The notes below the pieces were generated by a model that was given only the letters and a program-made list of their open reading frames with translations, did not search any database and had not been told where the DNA came from. Of a DNA stretch of 64,000 nt, positions 52,611 through 64,000 are shown piece after piece. Numbering within the stretch: position 1 is the first letter of the stretch; every line of letters starts with the position of its first letter. This stretch comes from JAUIJL01 sp965366625 (GTDB taxonomy: Bacteria > Acidobacteriota > Thermoanaerobaculia > Multivoradales > J023), in NCBI GenBank assembly GCA_965366625.1, contig CBDUGP010000010.1, forward strand, positions 62,001 through 126,000, read 5' to 3'. A program made the position numbers and the translations under genes.

Positions 52611-55600
52611 TCACCCGCCGGCTGCGACGGTTGCGGTCTCCAACGGACGCAACGGCGGGGGGCCGGCGAGCAGGCAGCAGCCGGGGGAATCTAAGAGTTG
52701 CTCGATTTGCGGCTGGAGGTTCTGATGCACCTTGATGCGGAAGGCCCCTACCTCCATCAAAATCTTCTTCTCGGCCTCATGGATTTCCAGGTAGACCGGC
52801 ACCTCGGGTCCCCCGCTCATCAAGCTCTCCCGGAAAAGATCGCGCAACTTCGACAGCTTGCGCTCGATCGGCGACAATCCGGGCCGATCGACTTCCTCGG
52901 CTGCTTGTCGGTTCAAAACCTCGCTGTCGATCACCACCCGCAACGCCTGGGCCAGCTCGCGGGCCTGATCCACCGGCAACACCCTATCGACCACCACACT
53001 CGGACCGTCGTCTCGCTGCTGAAGCTTGCCGATCAAGAAGACCACTTTGTCCTCCTCCAGACGGCTTTGGAATTTGGCGTACGACTCCGAAAAAACCACC
53101 GCGTCCACGGGCCCGAGCTTGTCCTCGAAACCGAGCACGGCCATTTGTTTGCCGGCGCTACGGCCCCGTTGAATGGTGATGCGACGCACGTTGGTGATCA
53201 GGCCACCCAGAATCACCTGGCTGCCATCGGGCAAGTTGGGCAACAAGCTCGAATCCACGTTGCCGAAACGGGCCAAAGTGTCCGAGTGTTGGTCCAACGG
53301 ATGGGCCGAGACGTAAAACCCGAGCACGGATTTTTCTTCTTTCAATTGGTCGACTGAATCCCAGGGCGGCACTTCTGGCAATTCCGGCGCCGGGGCTTTG
53401 GCATCTTCCGTATCCCCCGCCAACAAACCCAACAGGCTCGATTGACCGGATAGACGATCCTTAGCCGCCCGTTGCCCTGCCGTCATCGCCCCTTCCGTGG
53501 CCGCGATCAAGGCGGCCCGTGCCTCCGGGCCGTGAATGCGATCGAAGGAACCACATTTGATCAACGCTTCGAGGGTCGATTTGTTGACCGCATTCGACGG
53601 CACCCGCTCGCAGAAATCCCACAAATTCTCGAAGGGGCCGTCCTTCTTACGCTCCTCGATGATCGCCTTAACGGCTTTTTCGCCGACGCCCTTGATCGCC
53701 GCCAATCCGAACCGAATATGGCCGTGGTTCGCGTCTTGGACCTCGCCTTCCGCAAACACCGGCGTGAATCCCACCCCCGAGGTGTTGACGTCTGGAGCTC
53801 GTACATCCGCTCCCATGTGGCCGTCGGGGAAGAGCACCCGATTGCATTCGTCGATGTACTGAACCACCTTCTCCGTATTTCCGGCTTCGAAGGTGAGCAC
53901 CGCGGCCATGTATTGAACCGGGAAGTAGGTTTTCAAATAGGCGGTTTGATAAGCGACGATCGCGTAACCCGTGGAGTGGCTTTTATTGAAACCGTATCCC
54001 GCGAATTTGAGGATCAGATCGAAGACCTCGGTGCCTTGTTTCTTCGACACACCCTTCTTCTGCGCGCCTTCCAGGAACTCCCCCTTCATGGCGTTGATCG
54101 TTTTCTCCTTTTTCTTGGAGATGGCCTTAATCAACGAGTAGGCCTGGCGCAGGGGAATATCTCCCAGCTCGTGCACGATCTGCATGACCTGCTCTTGGTA
54201 GATCATGATGCCGTAGGTCTCGGAGGTGAGACGCTGGATGATCGGATGCTGCTTCGGCACCGGCTGCTCGCGGTGTTTGCGGGCGTTGTAGTCCGGAATC
54301 AGCTCCATCGGGCCCGGACGATAGAGGGCGTTGGCAGCGATCAAATCCTCCAGGCGGTCGGGTTTCATGGAGCGCAAAAGGCGACGCATGCCGTCGGACT
54401 CAAATTGGAAAACCGAAACCGTGTCACCGCGCCGGAAGAGGTCGAGCACCTTTTGATCATCGAATTCGAGGCGGTCCAAATCCATCGGATCCCAGGTCGC
54501 CGGCTTGAGCCCTTCGGGATCCACCGTGGCGCGAATCACGTCCTCGTCCAGGCTGGTCAAAACCAGCTGCCGAGCACGTTCGATGATCGATAGGGTCCGC
54601 AATCCCAGGAAATCCATCTTGAGCAGGCCGACCTTTTCGCAGGTCGGGCCGTCCCATTGGGTCACCAGGATTTCCTTATCCCCTTGTTTCGCGGTCGACA
54701 AGGGCAGCACGTTCGGCAGATCTTGGTTACAGAGCACCACGCCCGCGGCGTGCACACCCGCGTGTCGGGTCAGACCCTCCAACTGACGGGCCGTGTCGAT
54801 CCACTTCTTGACCTCGGGATCGTGGTTATAGACCTGCCGCAGCTCCTCGTTTTGTTCGAGGGCATCGTCGAGGGTGATGTTGAGCTGATCGCCGACCAGC
54901 TTACAAATCCGGTCGACCTCGGGCAGCGCTCGATGCATCACCCGGCCGACGTCGCGAATAGCGGCCTTGGCCTTCAACACATTGAAGGTGATGATCTGGG
55001 CGACTTTGCCCATCGATCCCTCTTCGGAATCGTATTTTTCGCGCACGTAGTCGATGATCTCGCCACGGCCGTCTTGGCAAATATCGATATCGATATCGGG
55101 ATATTCCGAACGATCCGGATCGGTGAAACGCTCGAAGAGCAGGCCGTAGTGAACCGGGCACGCGTTGGAAAGTCCGAGGCAATAACCCACCATGGTCCCG
55201 ACACCCGAGCCACGGGCGTTGGAGGGAATGCCCCGCCGCCGGGCCTCGTTGACGAAGTCCCAACAGATCAAGAAATAGGCCGAGATGATCTTGTCCGCCA
55301 AGATCTTGAGCTCTCGCTCGAGCCGAGCCCGATGCTCGTCGGTGATGCCGTCCTCGCCGTAGCGCCAAATCAAGCCGGCCTCTGCCAGCTGGCGCAGGAC
55401 CTCGTCGCTTTGCACCTTGAGCTCGTCCGGAGATTCCGAATGCCGCTCAGCGTCAAAGGGCAGCAGCTCGAATTGGGAGCAAAAGGCCTTGAACCACTCG
55501 GTGGATCCTCGAACGCTGTCGATGCCCGGCAACTTGGGCTCACCCCGCACGATTTTGACCACCGGCGCATGGTTTTGGGTCATGTCGATCTCGACATTGC

Positions 55601-56483
55601 AGCGTTCGGCGATCTTGACGGTATTTTCGTAGGCCTCACGACCGGCCCCGTCCTTGTAATCGCCAAAGAGATCCCACATCTCGTCGGGGGATTTCAGGTA
55701 GAGGTCTTCCGGATACCGAATCCGATCCTCGTCGTCTTTGATCTTGCCCATGGAAATGCAGACCAAAGAATCGTGGGCATCCCAATCACTCGACAACAAG
55801 AAGTGAGCGTCGTTGTCACACACCAGCGGCAGATCGAGTTCCCGGGCCAGTCGGATCAAGTGGGGATTGATCGCTTCCTGCTCTTCGATATGGCGCTGAA
55901 GCTCGACGTAAAACCGCGGCTCACCCTGCTCGTCCGGTCCAAAGACCTCAGCATGCCACCTCGCCTCTTCTAAGGCACGCTGCCAATGGCCCTCGTCGTT
56001 GGTTTTGACGTAATTCGTCAGGTGAAAGGCGATCGACGAGCCTAGATGGCCATTGATCGCGATCAGGCCGCCGCCCCACTCGGAGAGTGTGGTTTTGTCC
56101 ATGCGCGGCTTGTAATAGAAGCCGTGGATGTAGGAGTCGGAGCTGAGCTTGAGCAGGTTCTGCCAACCGCTCAGGTTTTGGGCCAGCAGCACCAGATGAA
56201 AACCGCCGTCCGACACACCGGTATGGGTTCTGTCCTTGCGATTGGAAACCCGATCGCCGACGTCGGGCGCCACATATGCTTCGATGCCCAGAATCGGTTT
56301 AATGCCCGCGGACTTCGCCCGGTTGTAGAAATCCACGGCGCCGAAGAGATTGCCGTGGTCGGTGACCGCCAAGGCATCCATGCCCAGCTCTTTGGTGCGA
56401 GCCACGAGCCGATCCATGCGATTAGCGCCGTCGAGCAAGCTGTATTGACTGTGGACGTGAAGGTGGACGAAAGAACGGCTCAT
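52611..56483 (-). CDS. dnaE: DNA polymerase III alpha subunit
   Basis: 1290 aa from the ATG ending at 56483 (SRSFVHLHVHSQYSLLDG); the frame stays open upstream without family similarity. It has the N-terminal PHP domain, the C-family polymerase palm with catalytic aspartates in YPDIDIDICQDGRGEIID, the fingers with GYGFNKSHSTGYAIVAYQ, a helix-hairpin-helix and an OB domain (VILGGLITNVRRITI). DnaE is the replicative polymerase. It is about 130 residues longer than the E. coli protein. No dnaQ-type exonuclease domain is fused. Confidence 0.97.
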   Translation of the reverse strand: MSRSFVHLHVHSQYSLLDGANRMDRLVARTKELGMDALAVTDHGNLFGAVDFYNRAKSAGIKPILGIEAYVAPDVGDRVSNRKDRTHTGVSDGGFHLVLLAQNLSGWQNLLKLSSDSYIHGFYYKPRMDKTTLSEWGGGLIAINGHLGSSIAFHLTNYVKTNDEGHWQRALEEARWHAEVFGPDEQGEPRFYVELQRHIEEQEAINPHLIRLARELDLPLVCDNDAHFLLSSDWDAHDSLVCISMGKIKDDEDRIRYPEDLYLKSPDEMWDLFGDYKDGAGREAYENTVKIAERCNVEIDMTQNHAPVVKIVRGEPKLPGIDSVRGSTEWFKAFCSQFELLPFDAERHSESPDELKVQSDEVLRQLAEAGLIWRYGEDGITDEHRARLERELKILADKIISAYFLICWDFVNEARRRGIPSNARGSGVGTMVGYCLGLSNACPVHYGLLFERFTDPDRSEYPDIDIDICQDGRGEIIDYVREKYDSEEGSMGKVAQIITFNVLKAKAAIRDVGRVMHRALPEVDRICKLVGDQLNITLDDALEQNEELRQVYNHDPEVKKWIDTARQLEGLTRHAGVHAAGVVLCNQDLPNVLPLSTAKQGDKEILVTQWDGPTCEKVGLLKMDFLGLRTLSIIERARQLVLTSLDEDVIRATVDPEGLKPATWDPMDLDRLEFDDQKVLDLFRRGDTVSVFQFESDGMRRLLRSMKPDRLEDLIAANALYRPGPMELIPDYNARKHREQPVPKQHPIIQRLTSETYGIMIYQEQVMQIVHELGDIPLRQAYSLIKAISKKKEKTINAMKGEFLEGAQKKGVSKKQGTEVFDLILKFAGYGFNKSHSTGYAIVAYQTAYLKTYFPVQYMAAVLTFEAGNTEKVVQYIDECNRVLFPDGHMGADVRAPDVNTSGVGFTPVFAEGEVQDANHGHIRFGLAAIKGVGEKAVKAIIEERKKDGPFENLWDFCERVPSNAVNKSTLEALIKCGSFDRIHGPEARAALIAATEGAMTAGQRAAKDRLSGQSSLLGLLAGDTEDAKAPAPELPEVPPWDSVDQLKEEKSVLGFYVSAHPLDQHSDTLARFGNVDSSLLPNLPDGSQVILGGLITNVRRITIQRGRSAGKQMAVLGFEDKLGPVDAVVFSESYAKFQSRLEEDKVVFLIGKLQQRDDGPSVVVDRVLPVDQARELAQALRVVIDSEVLNRQAAEEVDRPGLSPIERKLSKLRDLFRESLMSGGPEVPVYLEIHEAEKKILMEVGAFRIKVHQNLQPQIEQLLDSPGCCLLAGPPPLRPLETATVAAGG

Positions 56484-56717
56484 GAACCGGCAGCTCCTGG
56501 TATCAACGGCGGAAAAGACAAATCGCCGACCCTGACGAGAGCCCATGGAATGGTTCCCTCAGCCGGACCTAGCGGTTGGATCGAAGGACGAATCGGCACG
56601 AAATCGGCAGAAAATCGGACGCGCCCAGAGCATCGCCCGTGCTCCTATTCTACCCCAACACATTGGGGTCCAGCCATGCCATGACCGCAAGGGAGCGCAT
56701 CTAATCTCTAACAGACT

Positions 56718-57680
56718 TCATCGCACGCTGCGCAAAAACAACTGCAGCTCGTCGAGCCCCTTGGCCAAGGAAAAGCCGCCTTTTCCCAAAAGATTCAGAC
56801 GGATATCTGAAATCTTCCATAGCCCTAATTGTTGACCATCTTCGGGGCCGCCACCGAACCCGCCCTCAAGAATGAGAGGAAAAACAACCGGCCCGGGGCC
56901 GAGTCGGGGCAGGTGGACCTTGAGATCCGCCGACACGATCGATTCCGCGACTTCGGAGCTCGGGCCCTGTTGCTGAGATTCGACCGTGAGGTTAGAAAGC
57001 TCTAAGTCCGGCAGAAAAGCGAGTGTTAGAGCCCTCTGCTCAAGATATTCCTGTTTCAAGCCTGCGGTCGAGACAGCTGTCATCACCTCGGTGTCGGCCG
57101 CAAATGCGCGCAGCAAGGCAAACCATGAATTACAAAGGGCGGCGAGTTCGGACCCACAATCTTGGGCCGAGCTGGGCACCGAATCGGCGGCGGGCTTAGA
57201 CGCCCCGGCCGCAATGCGTAAAGACCACCTCGTACAAGCCAACAGAATCCGACTCCGCCAACCCGGTGAGGTGGGAATCCATCGGTGCCAGAACGCGATG
57301 GGCTGATCCAACCAAGAACCAGGTCTGGGTCGAATTTGACTCATCCGCCAGACGCCGTCTTCTTCGCTCACCAACACCTTGAGACCATATTGCCAGTGAA
57401 ACTCCCATTGGTCGTCCGCCGGTTGAACCGCGTCGAGTTCCGGCCCTAATTGCCAAATTGCCGGGTCCAGCAGATCCTGCGATAGGAATTCGATCAACTG
57501 CTCTCTGAGACGCCCAGAGCACCTAGTCCGAGCAAATTCCACCCAGCGAAGACGCTGGATCTCACCGGGTTCGAGAAATGCGGTCCGTGAGAATTCCAGA
57601 GAGTCGGCCACAGGCTTCCACGGCTGCCGAATCGATGCCGGGATCTCTTCCTGCCACAGAAATTCGAGACGCTCGCTCAT
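56718..57680 (-). CDS. Uncharacterised protein
   Basis: 320 aa if the ATG ending at 57680 (MSERLEFLWQEEIPAS) is used; in-frame starts up to 57713 are possible. I recognise no family. It is Trp-rich (WEFHWQYGLKVLVSEEDGVW), with no signal peptide or clear membrane helix, and a short hydrophobic run around FRPRPGSW-like loops and SRILLACTRWSL. It follows dnaE's upstream region on the same strand with a 235-bp gap (56484-56717) that holds nothing I can support. Codon use looks like that of its neighbours, so it is probably a real gene. Confidence 0.6.
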   Translation of the reverse strand: MSERLEFLWQEEIPASIRQPWKPVADSLEFSRTAFLEPGEIQRLRWVEFARTRCSGRLREQLIEFLSQDLLDPAIWQLGPELDAVQPADDQWEFHWQYGLKVLVSEEDGVWRMSQIRPRPGSWLDQPIAFWHRWIPTSPGWRSRILLACTRWSLRIAAGASKPAADSVPSSAQDCGSELAALCNSWFALLRAFAADTEVMTAVSTAGLKQEYLEQRALTLAFLPDLELSNLTVESQQQGPSSEVAESIVSADLKVHLPRLGPGPVVFPLILEGGFGGGPEDGQQLGLWKISDIRLNLLGKGGFSLAKGLDELQLFLRSVR

Positions 57681-57727
57681 GCTCCAACGATACCCCAAGA
57701 TCATTTTCCCCACCGCAGGGGCCTCGG

Positions 57728-57771
57728 CTTTATCGCTGTTTATCAGCTGTTTATCAACTGGTTATCAACAG
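57728..57771. repeat. Four 11-bp repeats with DnaA-box-like cores
   Basis: Four contiguous 11-mers, CTTTATCGCTG, TTTATCAGCTG, TTTATCAACTG and GTTATCAACAG. The last contains TTATCAACA, one base from the DnaA box TTATCCACA. Spacing of one helical turn could allow cooperative binding. They lie between the uncharacterised gene and the subtilase gene. Confidence 0.7.
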
Positions 57772-58035
57772 TGAGAACCCCGATTCTCAAGTCTGAGAGC
57801 TCGGAGTCTTGTTTTTCACAATAAAGCAGCCAATATCAAATAATTGCCGGATTTTCTCAGCGTCAAATAGATGGCATGAAATGTGCTCTATTAGTTTGTA
57901 CCTAAACCACTTGCACGAGCTGAAGTGGTTGGGCCCAGGCGCAGAACAGCCTTCGAACTTCGAGCGCTTTCGATCGCCTGGGCCATCTATCCTTTCGACG
58001 ACCCTCGCCGGTCGTTCTACTTCGGAGTCATGTTG
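57772..58035 (+). promoter_or_regulatory. AT-rich leader of the subtilase gene
   Basis: 264 bp with markedly lower GC than its surroundings and no gene I can support. A perfect 8-bp stem AACCACTT / AAGTGGTT with a 10-nt loop lies at 57905-57930, about 105 bp before the start codon. The promoter is expected in the AT-rich part near 57800-57900, but I cannot assign boxes with confidence. Confidence 0.4.
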
Positions 58036-61497
<3,462 letters not shown>

Positions 61498-61541
61498 CCG
61501 CCGAATTGGCTGCTGAGTAAGCAGCCTTGAGTGCTACCCAT

Positions 61542-61579
61542 AAGAGGCCCGTCTTGCCGTCCGGCAAGGCGGGCCTCTT
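61542..61579 (+). terminator. Intrinsic terminator after the subtilase gene
   Basis: Long stem AAGAGGCCCG / CGGGCCTCTT with inner arms CTTGCC / GGCAAG and a GTCC loop, followed by CGTTTTG. It lies 45 bp after the protease stop. Confidence 0.8.
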
Positions 61580-61660
61580 CGTTTTGTCCAGCCTCGGACC
61601 TGATTTGCTACCCTCGGCATTCGATTCCCACACCGTGGCAGGACATGAGGAGACACCCAC

Positions 61661-62320
61661 TTGAAGCATTCCGTCGGCAATGATCACCCCCGCGCATCTC
61701 GCTTGCTCTGCCTCGCGGCCCTCTTCGCGATCTCGACAGCCGGCTGCTCGGTGAACAAGGAGCTGGTCGAAAAAGAATCTGTCGATGTGGCGGTTGAACA
61801 TTTATTGCAAGCTATCGACCAGGCTGTGGAGTCCACCTACCAAGAGCACGGGGTCCGGCTGGGGCTGAGCCTGCAGGAGGTCGCCGTCCAGCTGAAGACC
61901 TTGGTGGACAAAAAAGCCAATCAGGACTTCACCGTGTCGGTGCTGGAGATTGAGGCCGGAGAAGATGAGTCTTTCACCCAGACCGTGACCCTGACCCTCG
62001 ATCCACCGAAGAAGCAGCCGACCGAGGATTCGATCGCCCAAGCGGGTGGCGATCCGAGGCTAGTGCAGCATCTGGAACAGGGTTTCCACGCCGCCATGCT
62101 CGCGGCCCGGGGTGCTAAGGCGGGGCTCGAAAGGGTGCATCCAGAAGGCATCCCCTTGACCGCCCAAAAAGTCACCGTCACCATGGCATTTTCCCTGACC
62201 ATCGCCGGCGACGGTGTGCCTTCCATTTCGATCCTCGGCATCGACCTGACCGCCGAGCGCACCCGGGAGCGGGTCCACACCGTCACTCTGACCTTCTCGG
62301 TCGACGACAGCGACAGCTGA
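61661..62320 (+). CDS. Lipoprotein, possible Trypco2-like domain
   Basis: 219 aa from TTG 61661, after GAGGAGA about 8-10 nt upstream. The signal peptide ends in the lipobox ISTAGCSV. The region ESVDVAVEHLLQAIDQAVES, LGLSLQEVAVQLKTLVD and FTQTVTLTLDPP resembles the trypsin-co-occurring domain 2 (helix, then strands ending VTLTLxP), but only weakly; the pattern VTLTLDPP / VTLTFSVDD recurs, suggesting an internal duplication. The gene follows a secreted protease. Function unknown; the lipoprotein nature is well supported. Confidence 0.65.
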   Translation: MKHSVGNDHPRASRLLCLAALFAISTAGCSVNKELVEKESVDVAVEHLLQAIDQAVESTYQEHGVRLGLSLQEVAVQLKTLVDKKANQDFTVSVLEIEAGEDESFTQTVTLTLDPPKKQPTEDSIAQAGGDPRLVQHLEQGFHAAMLAARGAKAGLERVHPEGIPLTAQKVTVTMAFSLTIAGDGVPSISILGIDLTAERTRERVHTVTLTFSVDDSDS

Positions 62321-62350
62321 GCTGCCTGAGCTGAGCGTTGGCGATAAGGC

Positions 62351-64000
62351 TCAGATGGGCTCGGGTTTGGCGGCCGGCAGCCGAATTTCCACCGCAAAAC
62401 CTCCGCCGTCGCGATTTCTGCCCTTGACGCTGCCGCCCATGGGCTCCACCAAACCTCGAACCAACGCCAGGCCTATGCCCGTGCCCTTGGTGGTGCGGGT
62501 CATCTCACTCTCGCCCCTGAAGAAGGGCTCGAAAACCTCTCCCAGCTGCTTGCCCGGCACACCCGGCCCGTGGTCGGCTACCACCAAACAAACCTCTTGC
62601 CCACGGCTCTCAGAGCGCAGAATCACCGTTCGATGCTCGGCTTTCTTGGCGTATTTCAGCGCATTGTCCACCAGATTGAAGAGCACCTGAGCCAAGGCGT
62701 CCGCATCGAAGATCGCATCCGCCGGTCCGTTGTCTTCCACTTCAAGGGTGAATCCCAGTTTCAGGGCGTGGGGTTGCAACACTTCCGCCACTTCCCTCAG
62801 CACCTCGCGCACGTCCCCTGGACGCAAATCGAAGCGGCGGGTCTGCTTCTCGATTTGTGACAGCTCGAGCACATTGTCGATCAACCGAGTCAGCCTCTCC
62901 GCCTCAGAGGTCAGAACCCGATAATAGGTCTGGCGTTTTTCCTCCGACGGCACCACCCCGTCCCGGAGCATTTCTCCGTGCATTCGAATCGCCGTCAACG
63001 GGGTTTTCAGCTCATGGGTCACTGCCGAAACAAAATTGCTCTGGCGTTCGGCAAATCGAAGGCGAGCAGCCACGGTCCGATAGAGAGCCCAAACGCCGAG
63101 GGTCGAGCTGAGGCCCAGGAGAACGGCCAAGAAGTAGATGTAGAGCGTAACAGCCGGTTCCGGCAAGGGCTCCAGCTCTACTTGGGCGGCCACCGAGCTA
63201 AAAGGCTCGGCGAATCGATGTTTGAAGGCAAAGCGCTCGGCATCCTGGGTCGGACCGCCGGCCACCGCCGAGGCCTCTTGCCAACGGACCGCCACTCCCG
63301 GCAGAGCGAGCTGGGTCGGGGCCTTCGTACGATCTCGATCGCGATTTCTCTCGAGGCTGTTCGGGCCGCGGGTCTTGACCGGCGAACGCAGGACTCGCTC
63401 CGCGAGCCAATCGACCAGACCTTCGCCGTCCACCACCATGCCCTGGCGGAAGGCCCGGTCGCCGATCACCACCGTCCGATAAAGCAACATGAAGGAGCCG
63501 TCGATGTCTCGGCCCACCATCGGCTCCAAGCTGACATCCACCACCAGCCTGAGGTCGTCGAGCTCTTCATTTTCGGTGGCAGGCGTTTGCCGGCGCGCCT
63601 TGATCTTCGAAAGCTTGCTCGAAAGCTCCCCCACATCCTTGCTTTCGGCGAAATCGAGCACGTTCTGAACCTGGCTCTGCTGGACTTGGGTGGTCCGACC
63701 GGACCGTGAAGCGAGCCCGCGATTCAAACGACTGAGCAGGCCCCGTGTTTGCTCGGTCCGAAGCCGCGCCAGCTCCTGGCGTGAGCTGCGGTCCACCTCC
63801 ACCGTGGTGCCCGGTGCTTGGGACGACACGGACCGTGGGGTCCGATGCAGCACGATGTCCGACAGCACCTGAAGGATTTCGTCTCGTTGCTGCTCCTGCT
63901 CCGATCCCATTCTCCAGCCCAACACTCGATCGGCTCGATCCGGGTCCGACGGCCAAAGGGGGCTCGTCACCGAGCCGTCCGGCTCGATTTGGAAATGGGC
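62351..64000 (-). CDS. Sensor histidine kinase (5' end outside the window)
   Basis: At least 549 codons; the frame remains open to the window end (upstream codons read AHFQIEPDGS), so the N-terminus is missing. A periplasmic or extracellular sensing region of about 280 residues is followed by a membrane helix (LYIYFLAVLLGLSSTLGVWA), the dimerisation-phosphorylation helix FVSAVTHELKTPLTAIRMHG with the phosphoacceptor His, the N box NLVDNALKYAKK, G1 DHGPGVPG and G2 GTGIGLALV. It should pass phosphate to a response regulator that is not in view. An N-terminal membrane helix probably lies beyond the edge. Confidence 0.93.
   Translation of the reverse strand, partial: AHFQIEPDGSVTSPLWPSDPDRADRVLGWRMGSEQEQQRDEILQVLSDIVLHRTPRSVSSQAPGTTVEVDRSSRQELARLRTEQTRGLLSRLNRGLASRSGRTTQVQQSQVQNVLDFAESKDVGELSSKLSKIKARRQTPATENEELDDLRLVVDVSLEPMVGRDIDGSFMLLYRTVVIGDRAFRQGMVVDGEGLVDWLAERVLRSPVKTRGPNSLERNRDRDRTKAPTQLALPGVAVRWQEASAVAGGPTQDAERFAFKHRFAEPFSSVAAQVELEPLPEPAVTLYIYFLAVLLGLSSTLGVWALYRTVAARLRFAERQSNFVSAVTHELKTPLTAIRMHGEMLRDGVVPSEEKRQTYYRVLTSEAERLTRLIDNVLELSQIEKQTRRFDLRPGDVREVLREVAEVLQPHALKLGFTLEVEDNGPADAIFDADALAQVLFNLVDNALKYAKKAEHRTVILRSESRGQEVCLVVADHGPGVPGKQLGEVFEPFFRGESEMTRTTKGTGIGLALVRGLVEPMGGSVKGRNRDGGGFAVEIRLPAAKPEPI

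Noticed and set aside
57728..57771. Replication origin
   Set aside because: No dnaA, dnaN or gyrB nearby and only one repeat approaches the DnaA box.

Overview
The window is high-GC bacterial chromosome. It encodes a diderm envelope (Tol-Pal, LptE, several lipoproteins), a DUF1800/DUF1501 pair and many secreted proteins. That mix, and the C-terminal DGFESGD-type tag on the DUF1501 protein, fit an Acidobacteriota member (Thermoanaerobaculia-like) best. This placement is inference; there is no rRNA here. Most of the window is ordinary housekeeping chromosome with short intergenic gaps, many 1-4 nt gene overlaps and several TTG/GTG starts.

The most unusual region is 299-3017. A 59-codon ORF at 299-478, too short for usual gene calling, encodes a peptide with a YxxPxI leader-like element and a short C-terminal part holding two Cys and a final Ser. 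It is followed on the same strand by a PqqD-like protein (RiPP recognition element), a radical SAM/SPASM protein and an HPr-kinase-like P-loop protein. I read this as a candidate RiPP cassette without lasso-peptide cyclase or protease in view. A secreted histidine phosphatase and a sugar-transfer-type ATP-grasp protein follow. The cassette may extend left of the window.

From 4.8 to 30.5 kb: lepA-hemW, a hydrolase whose upstream region is filled by a MITE-like repeat, the DUF1800/DUF1501 pair, an RNB exoribonuclease, a SLOG-like protein, sbcDC, a minus-strand WS/DGAT acyltransferase and tyrosine-phosphatase pair, an amidase, a 21-bp tandem-repeat array in front of smc, ansA, and etfBA.

From 31 to 45.3 kb: the tolQRAB-pal-cpoB envelope operon, rpsT with strong terminators, then minus-strand lptE, a transglutaminase-like protein, nusB and ribH, tRNA-Pro(GGG), a MerR regulator, an HU/IHF protein, der, a lipoprotein, tRNA-Leu(CAG) on the plus strand, a FabZ-like/ACP pair, and the redox sensor rex.

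From 45.3 to 52.4 kb: a form II (SLM order) molybdenum hydroxylase operon of the CO-dehydrogenase family with its CoxD and CoxE maturation factors and an unusual TPR gene between them. It is preceded by a 14-bp tandem palindromic repeat.

The right end holds a second MITE copy, dnaE, an unrecognised protein, an intergenic region with four 11-bp repeats, a 1153-residue secreted subtilase, a lipoprotein and a sensor histidine kinase cut by the window end.
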